From contig CM066988.1 of NCBI GenBank assembly GCA_033977485.1, positions 3,169,501 to 3,233,500 of the forward strand: a DNA stretch of 64,000 bases. The letters are read 5' to 3'. Position numbers and translations under genes: made by a program. Shown here in pieces: positions 46,307 to 57,028 of the stretch. Position 1 is the first letter of the stretch; each line of letters opens with the position of its first letter. The stretch is from Hydrangea macrophylla (taxonomy: Eukaryota; Streptophyta; Magnoliopsida; Cornales; Hydrangeaceae). The notes beneath the pieces are model-generated. The model was not told where the DNA came from, did not search any database, and saw only the letters and a program-made list of their open reading frames with translations.

Positions 46307-46873
46307 TGATGGGATGGTTGAATCAGTTTGTCAGGAGAAAAGAGTCAGGTAAGATAAGATACTACATTGTTCATGCACGGTCACATATTTGTTGCTTATT
46401 ATCTCCCCCTGTTATATATTGAAGTTGGGACCAATATCGTTGTAATATATGTTTGTATATATATTGCGAGCATACGTTTATTTTGCTCACCAGCTTGCAT
46501 AAGCTGACGGCGTTGATGCGTCTTGGACTCTATGTCCAGATTTTCCAGGTCAGGAGCAACCAGAATATTTTTACTATGCTAGTTAGAGGCAGGAGACTTT
46601 CTAAGAGGACTGAATTATATTCTTTTATGTCTTTTATTTTGGAGATGTAATAAACTCTATATTAGAATTTTGAATAAGGCAGTTTGTGCCTAAGATGACT
46701 GATAGTTTTAAATTTTGGAGCTTTATATTATTAGTAACCTTTTCTATAGACATGCTGTTTAAGTTATTTGTTGCAGAGACAATTGGTCACTCTCATTTGT
46801 CACGACCTACGAGTCCATAAAGGAAATTAAATGTTTTCCTGAATTATGCTACGTCGAGGCGTGACAGGCTTTT

Positions 46874-46886
46874 TGGTATCAGAGCC
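46874..46886 (+). other. Primer-binding site, initiator-Met tRNA type (element C)
   Basis: TGGTATCAGAGCC lies seven bases after the LTR end. It is the classical plant retrotransposon site complementary to initiator methionine tRNA. Confidence 0.92.
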
Positions 46887-47062
46887 AGGTTATGGCTCGA
46901 CCAATTGTCCAAGACACATAGGATCTTCCGTTAAGATAACACTGAGATAAGATAGTTCGATTTCATTCTGTGTTTCATTGCTTTCTATTGTTGAGAAACT
47001 TTCTTATCTAGAGATTGATCGAATTCTGTTGATCGATGAATTGGTACCTTTCTCTTGAACGT

Positions 47063-48180
47063 ATGGCTGATAGAAGGATTCTCAGGCCTCGTCCCGCTGC
47101 TATTGAAGCTGCACCCCCGACAGCAGATCTATCGGGATGTTTGAGGCTTTTGTAAGACTGTTGGAAAGGGTCAGTGATCAGAACGCAGGGAATAATAACC
47201 GAAATGGGAATTATAACGGGAATGAGAGGCGGGCCCACCAGACTGGGGACAAGCTTCTCAAAGAAATTTGCGCTCTGTGACCTAAGTATTTTGCTGGGAC
47301 TGATGAACCTTGGCAAGCAGAACAGTGGCTACGCCAGATGGAGCGTATCTTTGAGACCATAGAGTGCATAGCTCTTGAAAACAAGCGTCTGGTAACCTTT
47401 CAGTTGTCATATGCAGCAGCAGATTGGTGGAATGCCGAAAAGGTAACTATTGGAGAGGAAGCCGCAAGGGGAATGCCCTGGGTAGTGTTCAAAGAAAGAT
47501 TTCTCGAAAAATATTTTCCTGAAGAAGAAAAGGACAGGAGAGAGAAAGAATTCATGGATTTAGCTCAAGGAAGTCTGACAATCCGCGAGTACACAACTCG
47601 GTTTGAGCGGTTGTCCCGCTTTGCTCAACATATGGTGGACACACCCAAGAAGAAAATCAAGAAATATCACCGGGGTCTCAACTTGTCTCTCTGACATCTG
47701 ACTATGGGGCACCTGAACCAGTTATTTGAAGTTCTAGTGAGATTGGCTACAAGATTGGAGAATGAAGGTTGTCAGAATTCGAAACCATTTGAAAATCGAC
47801 CTCCGCAGAAAGGCTATCCTAGACAAAAACCTGTGTACCCTCAGGGACAAAAAAGAACTTGGGATGGAGGGAAGAAACCTCAATAGACACAAGCAGTACA
47901 GCAAGATCCGTCTCGAGCAATAGGAGGGAACAGCAACGATAACTACTTCGATTGTGGTATTCCCGGTCACCGAGCTAAAGATTGCGGAGTACCTAGGCGT
48001 GTCGATCGTTCGAACATTGTGTGTTATAATTGTGGCATACCGGGTCATATAAGTACGATCTGCAAGGCTCCCAGAAAGGTAACTATAGTCAGCAAGGACA
48101 GGCCCATCTGAATGTTGTTATCCCCGAGACTGCTGGTTATGAGGAAACAGGGTATAGAGAAGGTACTTATGAAGAGAAAC
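47063..48180 (+). pseudogene. Gag of element C
   Basis: Begins MADRRILRPRP at 47063. A frameshift near 47135 leads into a frame with the gag core: PKYFAGTDEPWQAEQWLRQME, then ADWWNAE, WVVFKERFLEKYFP, and LTIREYTTRFERLSRFA. Nonsense codons lie at about 47278, 47693 and 47884. Two zinc knuckles follow at 47944-48066. The second (CYNCGIPGHISTIC) is intact, while the first has lost its leading Cys (Tyr codon at 47944). The protein packaged element RNA. This copy cannot make a full protein. Confidence 0.87.
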
Positions 48181-48189
48181 CGCCCGAGC

Positions 48190-48253
48190 AATGAATAGTG
48201 GAAGGTACTCTAACCTTGTTTAACTCTTATGTTAAAGTTTTATTTAACACGGG
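48190..48253 (+). pseudogene. Protease of element C, N-terminal part
   Basis: Encodes LTLFNSYVKVLFNTG, the start of the aspartic protease. The active-site Asp of the usual DTG is replaced by Asn (AAC at 48246-48248). The frame is cut by a solo LTR right after the TG codons and resumes at 51523 with TTHSFIS. Confidence 0.85.
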
Positions 48254-51200
48254 TGTGGACACGCGGAATTCCACCTCTTTCGTTTGTTTTAAGATTGTTT
48301 TGAAAGGGAAGGAAAATGGTCTTTTGAAAACAGATACAGAGTCACCACTTGGTCTTTAAGGAACCAAGAAACCTAAATTTGACTCACCCAAACGGATAAA
48401 GGTCACCGGCCTTTCATAACCAAAGAACTTGGCTCGGGGTTTTGGTACGAGAGAGGAAGGAGCCTTTGTCGCGACTAAAACACCCTCAACTTGCCCCGTC
48501 TCTCGACGGGCCTCAATTAGCATCCAAATAATCATCTTATACTATGTTTGGTTCGACAATTAATACTATAATAGAATATTACATCACACAAGAATTTTGA
48601 AATGGAAGATCAAAAGATAAGATATCATTCATAAGATCTAAGCCAAATGTCATACAATGCAAAAGTGAAAGATCACACAAATAAACCTAGGAAAAATCGT
48701 CTAATCACATATCAAGTAATCAAGACTTCCTAATCTAAAGGGGGACATGAATTGTTCTTGAAACAAATAATCAAAGAGATTAAAATGCGCTTAGCAAAGT
48801 AGAACGATGCATGTTAATCTTTGAGAAAAGAAGATCTCTCAATCCCCGGGACGGATGAGAAAGGAAGATTAGATCGAGGGGAAACACGAACGTATGATCA
48901 AGCTCATTCCTTATAATCTTCTTAGATTAGGAGTCACAAAAGCCCCAAATCTTTGCATGGATGCAATGTATATGTCTAAAATGTGCCAAGGTTGTAGTGT
49001 GTTTTGTGTTCATGGATTCCTAGAATGACTTAGAAGTCTAGAATGTATATGTATGAATGAAGGAAATCATCATGGGATGTGTACAAATTTAGTATGAACT
49101 ACTTCCTAAGACATGAGCTAATTTGGAGTGTATGTAAGCATCAAATCAAAGGATGGAAGTAAAAGTGTGCTTGCTGTGAATAGTGGACAGAACAGTGACA
49201 TGATCTTTTGGAATTTGAAAAGAGGGGTTAGGAATGTTTTCAATACATGATGTTTTATGGAGATCTTCCTTATTGTGTCTAGAACACAACCCAAAAATCC
49301 AATCTTTAATAACTATTACAGATTGAGAGAAATCATATGAACAATAGAGGTTACTCAGAAACAGAGTTCATACTGTCGACTGAAATGTCACAAAATCTTA
49401 GAAAATGAAAAGAAATTATCTAGGGACCATTTTATACAAAAAGTTTCCTAAGACACTATATTTCAAGGGATAAATGAGTTGGGACCACCTCGTTTGGAAA
49501 AGTTTTCTGTAAAATAGATTGAAAGTCAACCAAGCTGCTGTGACAGCAAAGGCAGAATATCTGGAGAGAATGTTTGGGCCCAAATGGGGTCTTTCTATGC
49601 ATCTCCAAGTCAAACCAAAAATCATGGGTATTCTCCAATGAGTTGGGAAGACTTTCCAAGTGGTCTTGAATTCATACCTTAAGTATTGAGTTCTAGAGAA
49701 ATTATTAAAGTCAGATTACTCACTGTTTTGAAAGATTTGAGAAAAGCTAGGGTTTTATTCCTTGAAATCAAAATGAGGAGTTTAAGAGGGGGTTTTGAAA
49801 TGGGGGTTTTGAAAGCATATTTTTGAACACTCAAAGAGGATTAAAACCACTTAGAACATCATCATCAAACTCATATTAAGAACTCCCAACATTACTTGCA
49901 CAAACATGGTTTTGTTTGAGAATATGACTTCAAGAATACATATGAAAGTATTGAAGTTAGAATCATCATCCATTAAACATGTCTTTGAGGTCAAGAGCTA
50001 CTATCCATAAGGATTCACTCTCCTCAAACAACATGTCATCTAGATGATGATAAGCATGTAAGTAATCAAAGAAAAATAAAAAAGAAATGAGGTAAGAAGA
50101 GATGAACATAATATGAACAAGCAAGTAAATTGAAATCAATAGATGATAATCAATGTGATATTGGACTTGTAACTTGGTGTTTCACTCATAGATATTGACA
50201 TTTGGACATGGAAGTTGCTTCCTAACTTAAGAATGCTCAATAATGGTGATTGGGGAGGATTTGGATGTGAAGTATATAGAAGAATAGTGGAGGAAAACAA
50301 GATTGGAACTCACTTTCTATAGAGAAGCTCCCTTTGTCTCTTCTAAACCTATCTCTATCTCTAATCCTCTCTACAACTTTTCTTAGCTTTTCACTTGGCC
50401 CCCCTAAATGAGTAGTCAAAGGGGGTTTATATAGGCCAATGTGGGGTGGTTTTGGGATTTAAAAAGTACTCCCATTGGTCCTAAACACCTGAAAACATAG
50501 AACTATGTCGTTTTGGTTTCTAATAAATCAATATGGACCCCCAAAAATAATTGCAAAAGTATACTGTTCTGGAGGAGAGTGCCGCGCTGGCACTGGGCCT
50601 GTGCTGCGGCGGCAGTGGGCCAGTGCCGCGGCGGCACTGCTCCTTTTTCGTCCAGATAATTCTTTTTAGGCCCCTAGAGGTTCCGGTATTCGCAAAAAGG
50701 CCCTATTTCGTCCGAAATTCACAGAAAATGCATACGAACTCCCAATTGAGGTTGTGATATACCGTTGGAAAGGTAATAGAGTCTACTTTATATAAAAAAT
50801 AGTTTGGAGATAGTTTACTTTGAAAAGTTTTGCGGTATTCGCAATTAAAGCCGATTTGATCGCCTTTTTCGCCTTCGGAAATTCAAAATACATTCGTTTT
50901 AGATCTAGGAATTATGTGCGATATACCGTTGGAAAGCTATTGACCTCTAGTATTTATGAAAAATGTTTGAAAATTGTTACGGCGCTCTGGTTTTAAAGTC
51001 AACTTTTGGTCAAACCGGTCAAACTTGGAATTCTCGGGAAATCCTGGGAACCTCCGGGAGCTCCCAGGAGCTGACGTTATCGTCTGATTTCCATTTAAAA
51101 CTTGTTTTAGTACTTTCCACATGATCTAGAATGATCTTGGAACTTTTCGGCGAATTTGGATGATTTTGGTCAAACCTCGGTTAAACCTGGTCAAACTTGG

Positions 51201-51517
51201 TCAAGCCTTGGTTAAACTGGTCAACGGGAACTTTCGGAGAACTTTCGAAACTTTCGGGGGCCTCTGGGAGCTGACGATTTTATCTGGTTTCGCTTAAAAA
51301 ACTCATTTTATGACTTTATTTACGACATAGCAAGTCTCCAGAACTTTTCGGTCCAAATCTGGGAGTTTTTGGGCTTTCGAGAGTATTTTGGTCATTCTGA
51401 GCATTTTGAGAGATAGAACTAACTTCTATGTGTCCTTTTTGAGTCTTTTTCGATCACTGTGAACCACCAAGCTATGGGTCTCCTGAATCTGATAGCCGAC
51501 AAAATGGGGTGTCTATA
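48254..51517 (-). mobile_element. Solo LTR of a Tat/Ogre-related family in element C protease
   Basis: 3264 bp, plus-strand ends TGTGGACACG and TGTCTATA, flanked by the perfect TSD ACGGG at 48249-48253 and 51518-51522. Termini and length match the solo LTR at 13440-16704, in the opposite orientation, but the interior is diverged, so it is another subfamily. The TACA end has mutated to TATA. In LTR sense a TATA box (50425-50433) has a GCGGCA/TGCCGC cluster upstream (50578-50640). Confidence 0.92.
50578..50640. promoter_or_regulatory. GCGGCA/TGCCGC cluster in the second solo LTR
   Basis: AGTGCCGCGCTGGCACT, GGCGGCAGTGGG and AGTGCCGCGGCGGCACT are nested palindromes in an AT-rich context, about 145 bp upstream of the TATA-like box in LTR sense. 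Confidence 0.5.
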
Positions 51518-51522
51518 ACGGG

Positions 51523-51943
51523 TACTACACATTCCTTTATATCTGTTAAGATTGTTCAGAAATTGGGTTTAGTACCTCAACGTTTAAATGAAGCTTTAAG
51601 TGCCATTTCACCACTCGGGGCCACAGTCAAATTGGCACATGTGTATAAGGATTGTCCTCTACGGTTCGGAGACCGTGAACTTTTGGCGAGATTGGTGGTT
51701 CTATCGATGAAGGAATTTGATATAATCTTTAGAATGGATTGGCTCGAAAAGAATCATGCAAAGTTGGATTGTGCAAGGAAGAGAATCACATTTGCAGACA
51801 ATGGGAATCAACCATTTGATTTCCAATGTAACCCTTCATGTGATATGTTCCTCACCAGATGCCTAGCGAACATCGAAGTTGTCAGTACAGAAGTGACAGT
51901 GTCATCAATACTAGTGATCAAAGAGTTTGAGGAAGTATTTTGA
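51523..51943 (+). pseudogene. Protease of element C, C-terminal part
   Basis: Continues the protease after the solo LTR: THSFISVKIVQKLGL, then FDIIFRMDWLEKNHAKLDC, the conserved Gypsy segment leading to RT. It ends at TGA 51941 in the linker before RT. Confidence 0.87.
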
Positions 51944-53526
51944 GATATTTCTGGATTACCGCTTGAGAGGGACATAGAATTCTGTGTAGAACTGGTGCCA
52001 GGAACTCGACCTATAACCAAAGTTCCCTACAGGATGGCCCCTACTGAACTGCTGGAGCTGAAGGAACAAGTTCAAGAACTTGAGAAGTTGGGTTTTGTTC
52101 GTCCAAGTACTTCACCTAGGGAGCACCAGTGTTATTTGTAAAGAAGGACGGAACTATGCGATTGTGTATTGACTATCGGGATTTGAATAAGGTTACTCTC
52201 AAGAATAAGTATCCTTTACCTCGGATAGACGATCTATTCGATCAATTACAAGGAGCCACGACCTTTTCCAAAACTAATCTACGGTCAGGGTATCATTAGT
52301 TAAGGGTATGAAAGGAGGACATACCTAAGACTGCTTTCAGGACGAGGTACGGACACTATGCATTCTTATTGATGCCATTTGGGATGACGAATGCTCCCGC
52401 TGTGTTTATGGACTTGATGAATAGAGTATTCAAGCCCTTCTTGGATCAATTCGTTATTGTCTTTATTAACGATATTTTGATCTATTCCAAGTCAGAGGAA
52501 GAGCATGAACAACATCTACGGATTGCAATGCAGCTTCTCAAGGATCACTACCTGTATGCTAAATTCAGCAAGTGTGAATCCTGGCTTCGGAAAGTTAAGT
52601 TCCTTGGGCATGTGATCTCTCAACAAGGAATCGCAATTGACTCATCAAAGCCCGATGCAGTTGCGTATTGGACTCGGCCGACCAATACTACAGAAGTTAG
52701 AAGTTTTCTGGGACTTGCTGGTTACTATCGGAGATTTATGGATGGGTTCTCAAAGATATCAGCCTCGTTAACGGGTTTGACTAAAAAAGATTTGAAGTTT
52801 GAATGGACTGATAAGCATGAACGTGCTTTTATGGAGTTGAAAGAAAGACTGACAACAGCGCCAGTGCTTGCAATACCAAAGGATGGTGAGAAGTTCACTA
52901 TTTTCAGTGACACCTCTTATCAAGGACTGGGATGCGTCCTTATGCAAGCCGGAAAGGTTATTGCCTATGGTTCATGGCAGTTGAAGCCAAATGAATTGAA
53001 TTACCCAACTCATGATTTAGAACTGGCAGCAGTCGTGTTCGCTCTTAAGATCTGGAGACACTACCTCTATGGGGAGAAGTTTGATTTATTCTCAGACCAC
53101 AAGAGCTTTAAATATATGTTTACTCAAAAACAGTTGAACATGAGGCAACGCCGATGGATGGAACTGATTAAGGACTATGACTTTACATTAGAGTACCACT
53201 CTAGTAAGTCTAATGTAGTCGCAGAAGCCCTAAGTCTGAAATCTCGAGGAATGATTGCTTCATTGATTATAAGGGAATGGAAAGCCTTAGAGACAATTTC
53301 TGAATTAGATATGCGATTTTCTGAGGGGAGTGACGGGCAACACTTTGGATGCCTCATGGTACAACCAACACTTGTGAGTAGAATTATTGAGGCCCAAAAG
53401 GAAGATGAGAAATTTCAAGTATGGCTCGTCAAGATGTCAAAAAAGGACCCTATGGAATGGAAGTTGGGACCGATGGAGGATACAGATGTAGAGACAGATT
53501 GTGTGTGCCAGATTCAGGAGACTTGA
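51944..53526 (+). pseudogene. Reverse transcriptase and RNase H of element C
   Basis: RT motifs are in order: [39 protein letters not shown] after a frameshift near 52125, [30 protein letters not shown] and [11 protein letters not shown]. Two catalytic positions carry Asn instead of Asp: AAT at 52276-52278 in the IDLRSGYH motif and AAC at 52468-52470 in the FIDD motif. RNase H follows from about 52900 ([36 protein letters not shown]). The part from 52369 is one open frame of 385 codons. RT activity is not expected. Confidence 0.92.
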
Positions 53527-53559
53527 GAAAAGATATTCTCGAAGAAGCACATAAATCGA

Positions 53560-54411
53560 GACTCAGTACACCCAGGAGGAACAAAGATGTATAAAGATTT
53601 GAAGAAAAACTTTTGGTAGGAAGGAATGAACTAAGAAGTGGCCGAGTTCGTGTCAAAATGTTTGACTTGTCAATAAGTGAAGGCCAAACATCAGAGACTG
53701 TCTAGATTGTTGCAACCCTTACCTGTTCCAGGATGGGCGTGGGAACATATAACTATGGATTTCATAGTTGGATTACCCCGGTCACAACAGAACCATGATG
53801 CAATTTGGGTAATTGTGGATCGTCTGATGAAGTCTACATATTTCATCGCATATAGTATGACTCACTCGGTAGAAAGGATGAGTCATATGTACCTACAATA
53901 GGTGGTACGATTGCATGGTGCACCTGTGTCTATTGTATCGGACCGCGATGCGCGCTTTACCTCGAGATTTTGGAAAAGTCTGCAGAAGGCTATAGGAACT
54001 TCGCTCAAGATGAGTACTGCTTTCCATCCTCAGACCAATGGACAGACCGAGCGTGTTAATCAGATTATGGAAGATATGCTCAGGGCTTGTGCAATCGACT
54101 TCGAAGAGACTTGGGAGACGCATTTTCTGTTAGTTGAATTTGTGTATAACAACAGTTATCATTCGAGTATTGGGATGGCACTGTTTGAAGCCTTGTACGG
54201 ATGGCCATGTCGCTCTCCGTTGTGTTGGGCAGAAGTGGGAGACACAGAATTATTGGTACCAGATTTGGTGAGAGAAACCAATGAGAAGATTTCAGTGGTC
54301 CAGAAAGAATGAAAGCTGCACAGAGTAGACATAAGAGTTATGCAGATCGGCGTTGAAAGGATTTGGAGTTCAGTATCGGAGATCACGTATTCCTTAAGGT
54401 TTCACCCGTTC
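53560..54411 (+). pseudogene. Integrase of element C, C-terminus missing
   Basis: Contains the linker (KAKHQRLSRLLQPLPVPGW), the core with Asp in TMDFIVGLP, Asp in IVSDRDARF and Glu in TNGQTERVNQ, and the downstream FVYNNSYHSSIGMALFEALYG segment. A TAG at about 53899 and a frameshift near 54300 break the frame. The tail reaches GDHVFLKVSPV and then homology stops at about 54411, so the end of integrase (and any chromodomain) is lost at the junction with the inserted block. Confidence 0.9.
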
Positions 54412-54858
54412 AGTCTCAAATTGTTGACTTTTTCTAGGCTTCTTATCATCACCTACTTGAGGGGTGTAAATATCATCCTCACCTTCATCCCCTAGAACAC
54501 TCATGTCCACATTGCCGTCCCTACCTTCATCCCCTAGGACACCCATGTCCACAATGTCGTCCCCACCCATAGGACACCCATGTCCACATTGTCGTCCCCA
54601 CCCTCAATTTCCATTTGTGGTCCTATTTGACAATAGTACATGGCCCTGGTGAAAATTATAGATTTTTAATTGTTATAAACCAAAAATTCAAATCCTATCA
54701 GTGAATTACTAGATTTTTGCAAATGAAGCAAATCTCATAGCAAAACTAATGAAAATGAACTATCTTGGTTTGGTATTCAAAAAACTCATTAATATAGTTG
54801 AAGGTGATCAAAGTATATAAATTAGCATCTCTTGTTATCAACTCATTAAAAAAAAATT

Positions 54859-55215
54859 ACAACAAGCAAGTGGTTTATTTTTGGGGGCTATACTCATTCA
54901 CTGAAATTGACAATCAACAAGTGGTCTTTTTTAAAAAAAAAAAATTTACAACAAGCCAGTGGTCTATTTTTGGGAGCTATACTCATTCACTAAAATTGAC
55001 AATCAACAAGTGGTCTCTTCTAAAAAAAAAAATTTACAACAAGCAAGTGGTCTATTTTTGGGAGCTATACTCATTCACTGAAATTGACAATCAACAAGTG
55101 GTCTCTTTTAAAAAAAAAAAAAAATTTACAACAAGCAAGTGGTCTATTTTTGGGAGCTATACTCATTCACTGAAATTGACAATCAACAAGTGGTCTCATT
55201 TAAAGCCCTTGATGA
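54859..55215. repeat. 88-92-bp tandem repeat, four copies plus partials
   Basis: Units starting ACAACAAGC at 54859, 54948, 55036 and 55128 contain AGTGGTCTATTTTTGGGAGC and end in an A run of variable length. Partial copies continue to about 55330. The long frame across it is a repeat artefact. Confidence 0.93.
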
Positions 55216-55368
55216 ACAAGTGGTCTATTTTTGGGAGCTATCTCTCCTTTCTTGAAAAATTACAACAAGCATGTTTCATATTTTTGGGAGCTATCTCTCC
55301 TTTTGAAGCCCCTGATGAGCAAGTGGTCTCTTTTAACCACAAAAATTAAAATAGCTCCCCCATTTATG

Positions 55369-55370
<2 letters not shown>

Positions 55371-55400
<30 letters not shown>

Positions 55401-55402
55401 AG
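55371..55402. repeat. (GTGAGA)n microsatellite
   Basis: About five consecutive GTGAGA units. Confidence 0.9.
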
Positions 55403-55778
55403 TGATGATAATATAGAGATTTGAGAGAGACTTCCCCAAAATGTTTCAACAAAACCCTAGCTTTTGTGTGTGAGAGTGATTAGGACTGAGAGAGAAGAGA
55501 GAGAAGAGAGAAGAATACCGAAGTGGAGGCAGTCTCGCCGGAGTGGGGGAAGTCTCGCTGGAGTGGGGCCCCACAAGATCCGTCACTGCCGTCCCTTTTC
55601 CCCTCTTTCTCGTCGTCGCCCTCTCTTCTCTCTATGTTATCTACAAAACTTTCAAGCTCTGAAATCTCTATATTATTGCAAGACTTGCGACTTGAAACAA
55701 GTCATTTGGGCCTACTTACTCACGTGTGTTATTTGGTCCGCTTTTTATTAGCCGAAGGTCGCCCTTCCTAGAGACGCA

Positions 55779-57028
55779 CTGTAGAGGTATATATATATGT
55801 ATATATAGATACACCATGGATGAGCTTGAAGTTGGAATTTTATCAAACTCAACCAAAATCAATTCCGTGAATTGAAAATGAAAGATCTTAATCCCAATAA
55901 GCTATGGTTCGAATCCTACGGAGTAATTCATTCGTATCACGGCGTATTGATGATTTTAAGTTTTGTCACTCTTACTTTAATCGCAAATTTTGAGAGATAC
56001 AATCCATATCAATTTAATTCTTAATCTACATGGAAAACTAAAGAAATCTATATATTACATGTCTTGGTTGAAACAGAATCTGAAAATGGGTCAATTTCAG
56101 TTTTGAATTTCGAAAACAGGGGAAAAACAAGGAAGAAGATAACTCTGCAACATCTCGTGCGCGCGACCCGTTCGCGCGACCTGTGCAGTTTTGGGCAGAA
56201 AAGAATTTTTAACAAATTTCATGAAAAGAGCCTGATCGCTCGCGCAACAGGGTATTTTTGGCAGTTTGTGTATTTTTATGTAAAGGACTGTTTGGAAAAG
56301 GTTCGAAAAGTTTTAAGGAACTGCTTTGAAAGATAAACTGTTTTTAAAGGCTTACTTTTAAGAACTGGCTTAACAAGAATGATTAAGACTGAGATTTATG
56401 TTCGTACGGATATTCGGACTTCTGATTAATAAATGATGTTACAAATTCATGACATTGACATGCATGATAGGGTCAACGTTGAGTCGCCATGCATGGTATG
56501 TGAGAAAGTATGAAAAGAGTAAAGAGCAGAGGTCTGTTGTACGACTTGGATACTGAGCGGATATTATTCCTGGTATCCAAGGCGATGATGTGCGACTCCA
56601 ATATCGAGTGGATATTATTCCTGGTATTGGAGGCGACGATGTTGTGATTGACCCAGATATTGAGCTGATATTATTCCTACATCTGAGGCGATAGCGTAGT
56701 GTGCGACTCCAATATCGAGCGGATATTATTCCTGGTATTGGAGGTGGCAGTGTAGTGTACGACTCAGATATTGATCGGATATTATTCTTGGTATTTGAGG
56801 CGCGCGTTTCAGATACTGAACGGATATTATTCCTGGTATCCGAAGCGATTGTATGTTTTACAACCTGGATACTGAGTGGATATTATGCCTGATATCTGAG
56901 GTGATGGGATGGTTGAATCGAGTTTGTCGAGAGAAACGAGTCAGGTAAGATGAAATACTACATTGTTCATGCACGGTCACATATTTGTTGCTTATTATCT
57001 CCCCCTGTTATAGATTAAAGTTGGGACC
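55779..57028 (+). repeat. 3' LTR of element C, truncated at both ends
   Basis: Aligns with 45172-46438 of the 5' LTR, from TAGAGGTATATATAT to GAAGTTGGGACC-like sequence. Contains the CGCG cluster (56155-56250) and hairpin array. The first 620 bp and the last about 430 bp are missing. Confidence 0.88.
56545..56901 (+). repeat. Seven-unit hairpin array in element C 3' LTR
   Basis: Same seven units in the same order as at 45949-46306, with the stem classes GGATAC, CCAATA, CAGATA, CCAATA, CAGATA, CAGATAC, GGATAC. Unit 1 has a perfect 9-bp stem (CTTGGATAC/GTATCCAAG). Units 2 and 4 have a perfect 8-bp stem (CTCCAATA/TATTGGAG). Unit 7 is weakened. Confidence 0.85.

Larger units (their letters stand above)
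44880..46866 (+). repeat. 5' LTR of element C, second part
   Basis: Continues the LTR after insertion A. It starts with CTCTCAAT repeats, then has (TA)n, a CGCG-rich cluster (45560-45652), a TATA-like GTATAAAGG (45681), the hairpin array (45949-46306), and ends CGTGACA at 46866. With the first part it gives an LTR of about 2.3 kb. Confidence 0.85.
54412..55778. mobile_element. Unclassified repeat-rich block replacing the 3' part of element C
   Basis: Unrelated to the flanking retroelement. It holds a CCTAGGACACCCATGTCC-type tandem repeat (54470-54610), an 88-92-bp minisatellite (54859-55215), a GTGAGA microsatellite and a GC-rich segment with GGAGTGGGG repeats (55520-55570). It replaces the end of integrase, the polypurine tract and about 620 bp of the 3' LTR. 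No transposase or clear terminal repeat was seen. It could be part of a DNA transposon or a repair-filler patchwork. Confidence 0.5.
29335..57028 (+). mobile_element. Ty3/Gypsy chromovirus-like element (C) with nested insertions
   Basis: Plus-strand element with LTR start TGTAACACCC, LTR end GTGACA, an iMet-tRNA PBS, gag with zinc knuckles, protease, RT, RNase H and integrase in Gypsy order. The long TGTAACACC-type LTR and domain sequences suggest a chromovirus, perhaps of the Tekay/Del clade. Three insertions lie inside it: Athila-type A with B in the 5' LTR, a solo Tat-type LTR in protease, and an unclassified block replacing the end of integrase and the start of the 3' LTR. The 3' LTR ends abruptly at 57028 against a MULE fragment, so no TSD can be read. 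Confidence 0.87.

Noticed and set aside
54798..55349. A 183-codon frame with repeated TSQWSIFGSYTHSLK-like units
   Set aside because: It is the translation of the 88-92-bp tandem repeat and its A runs; no start context or homologue pattern supports a protein.
55755..55785. Helitron 3' end (hairpin followed by CTAG)
   Set aside because: The hairpin is short, sits directly against CTAG, the next base is A rather than T, and no TC 5' end or Rep/helicase sequence is seen.
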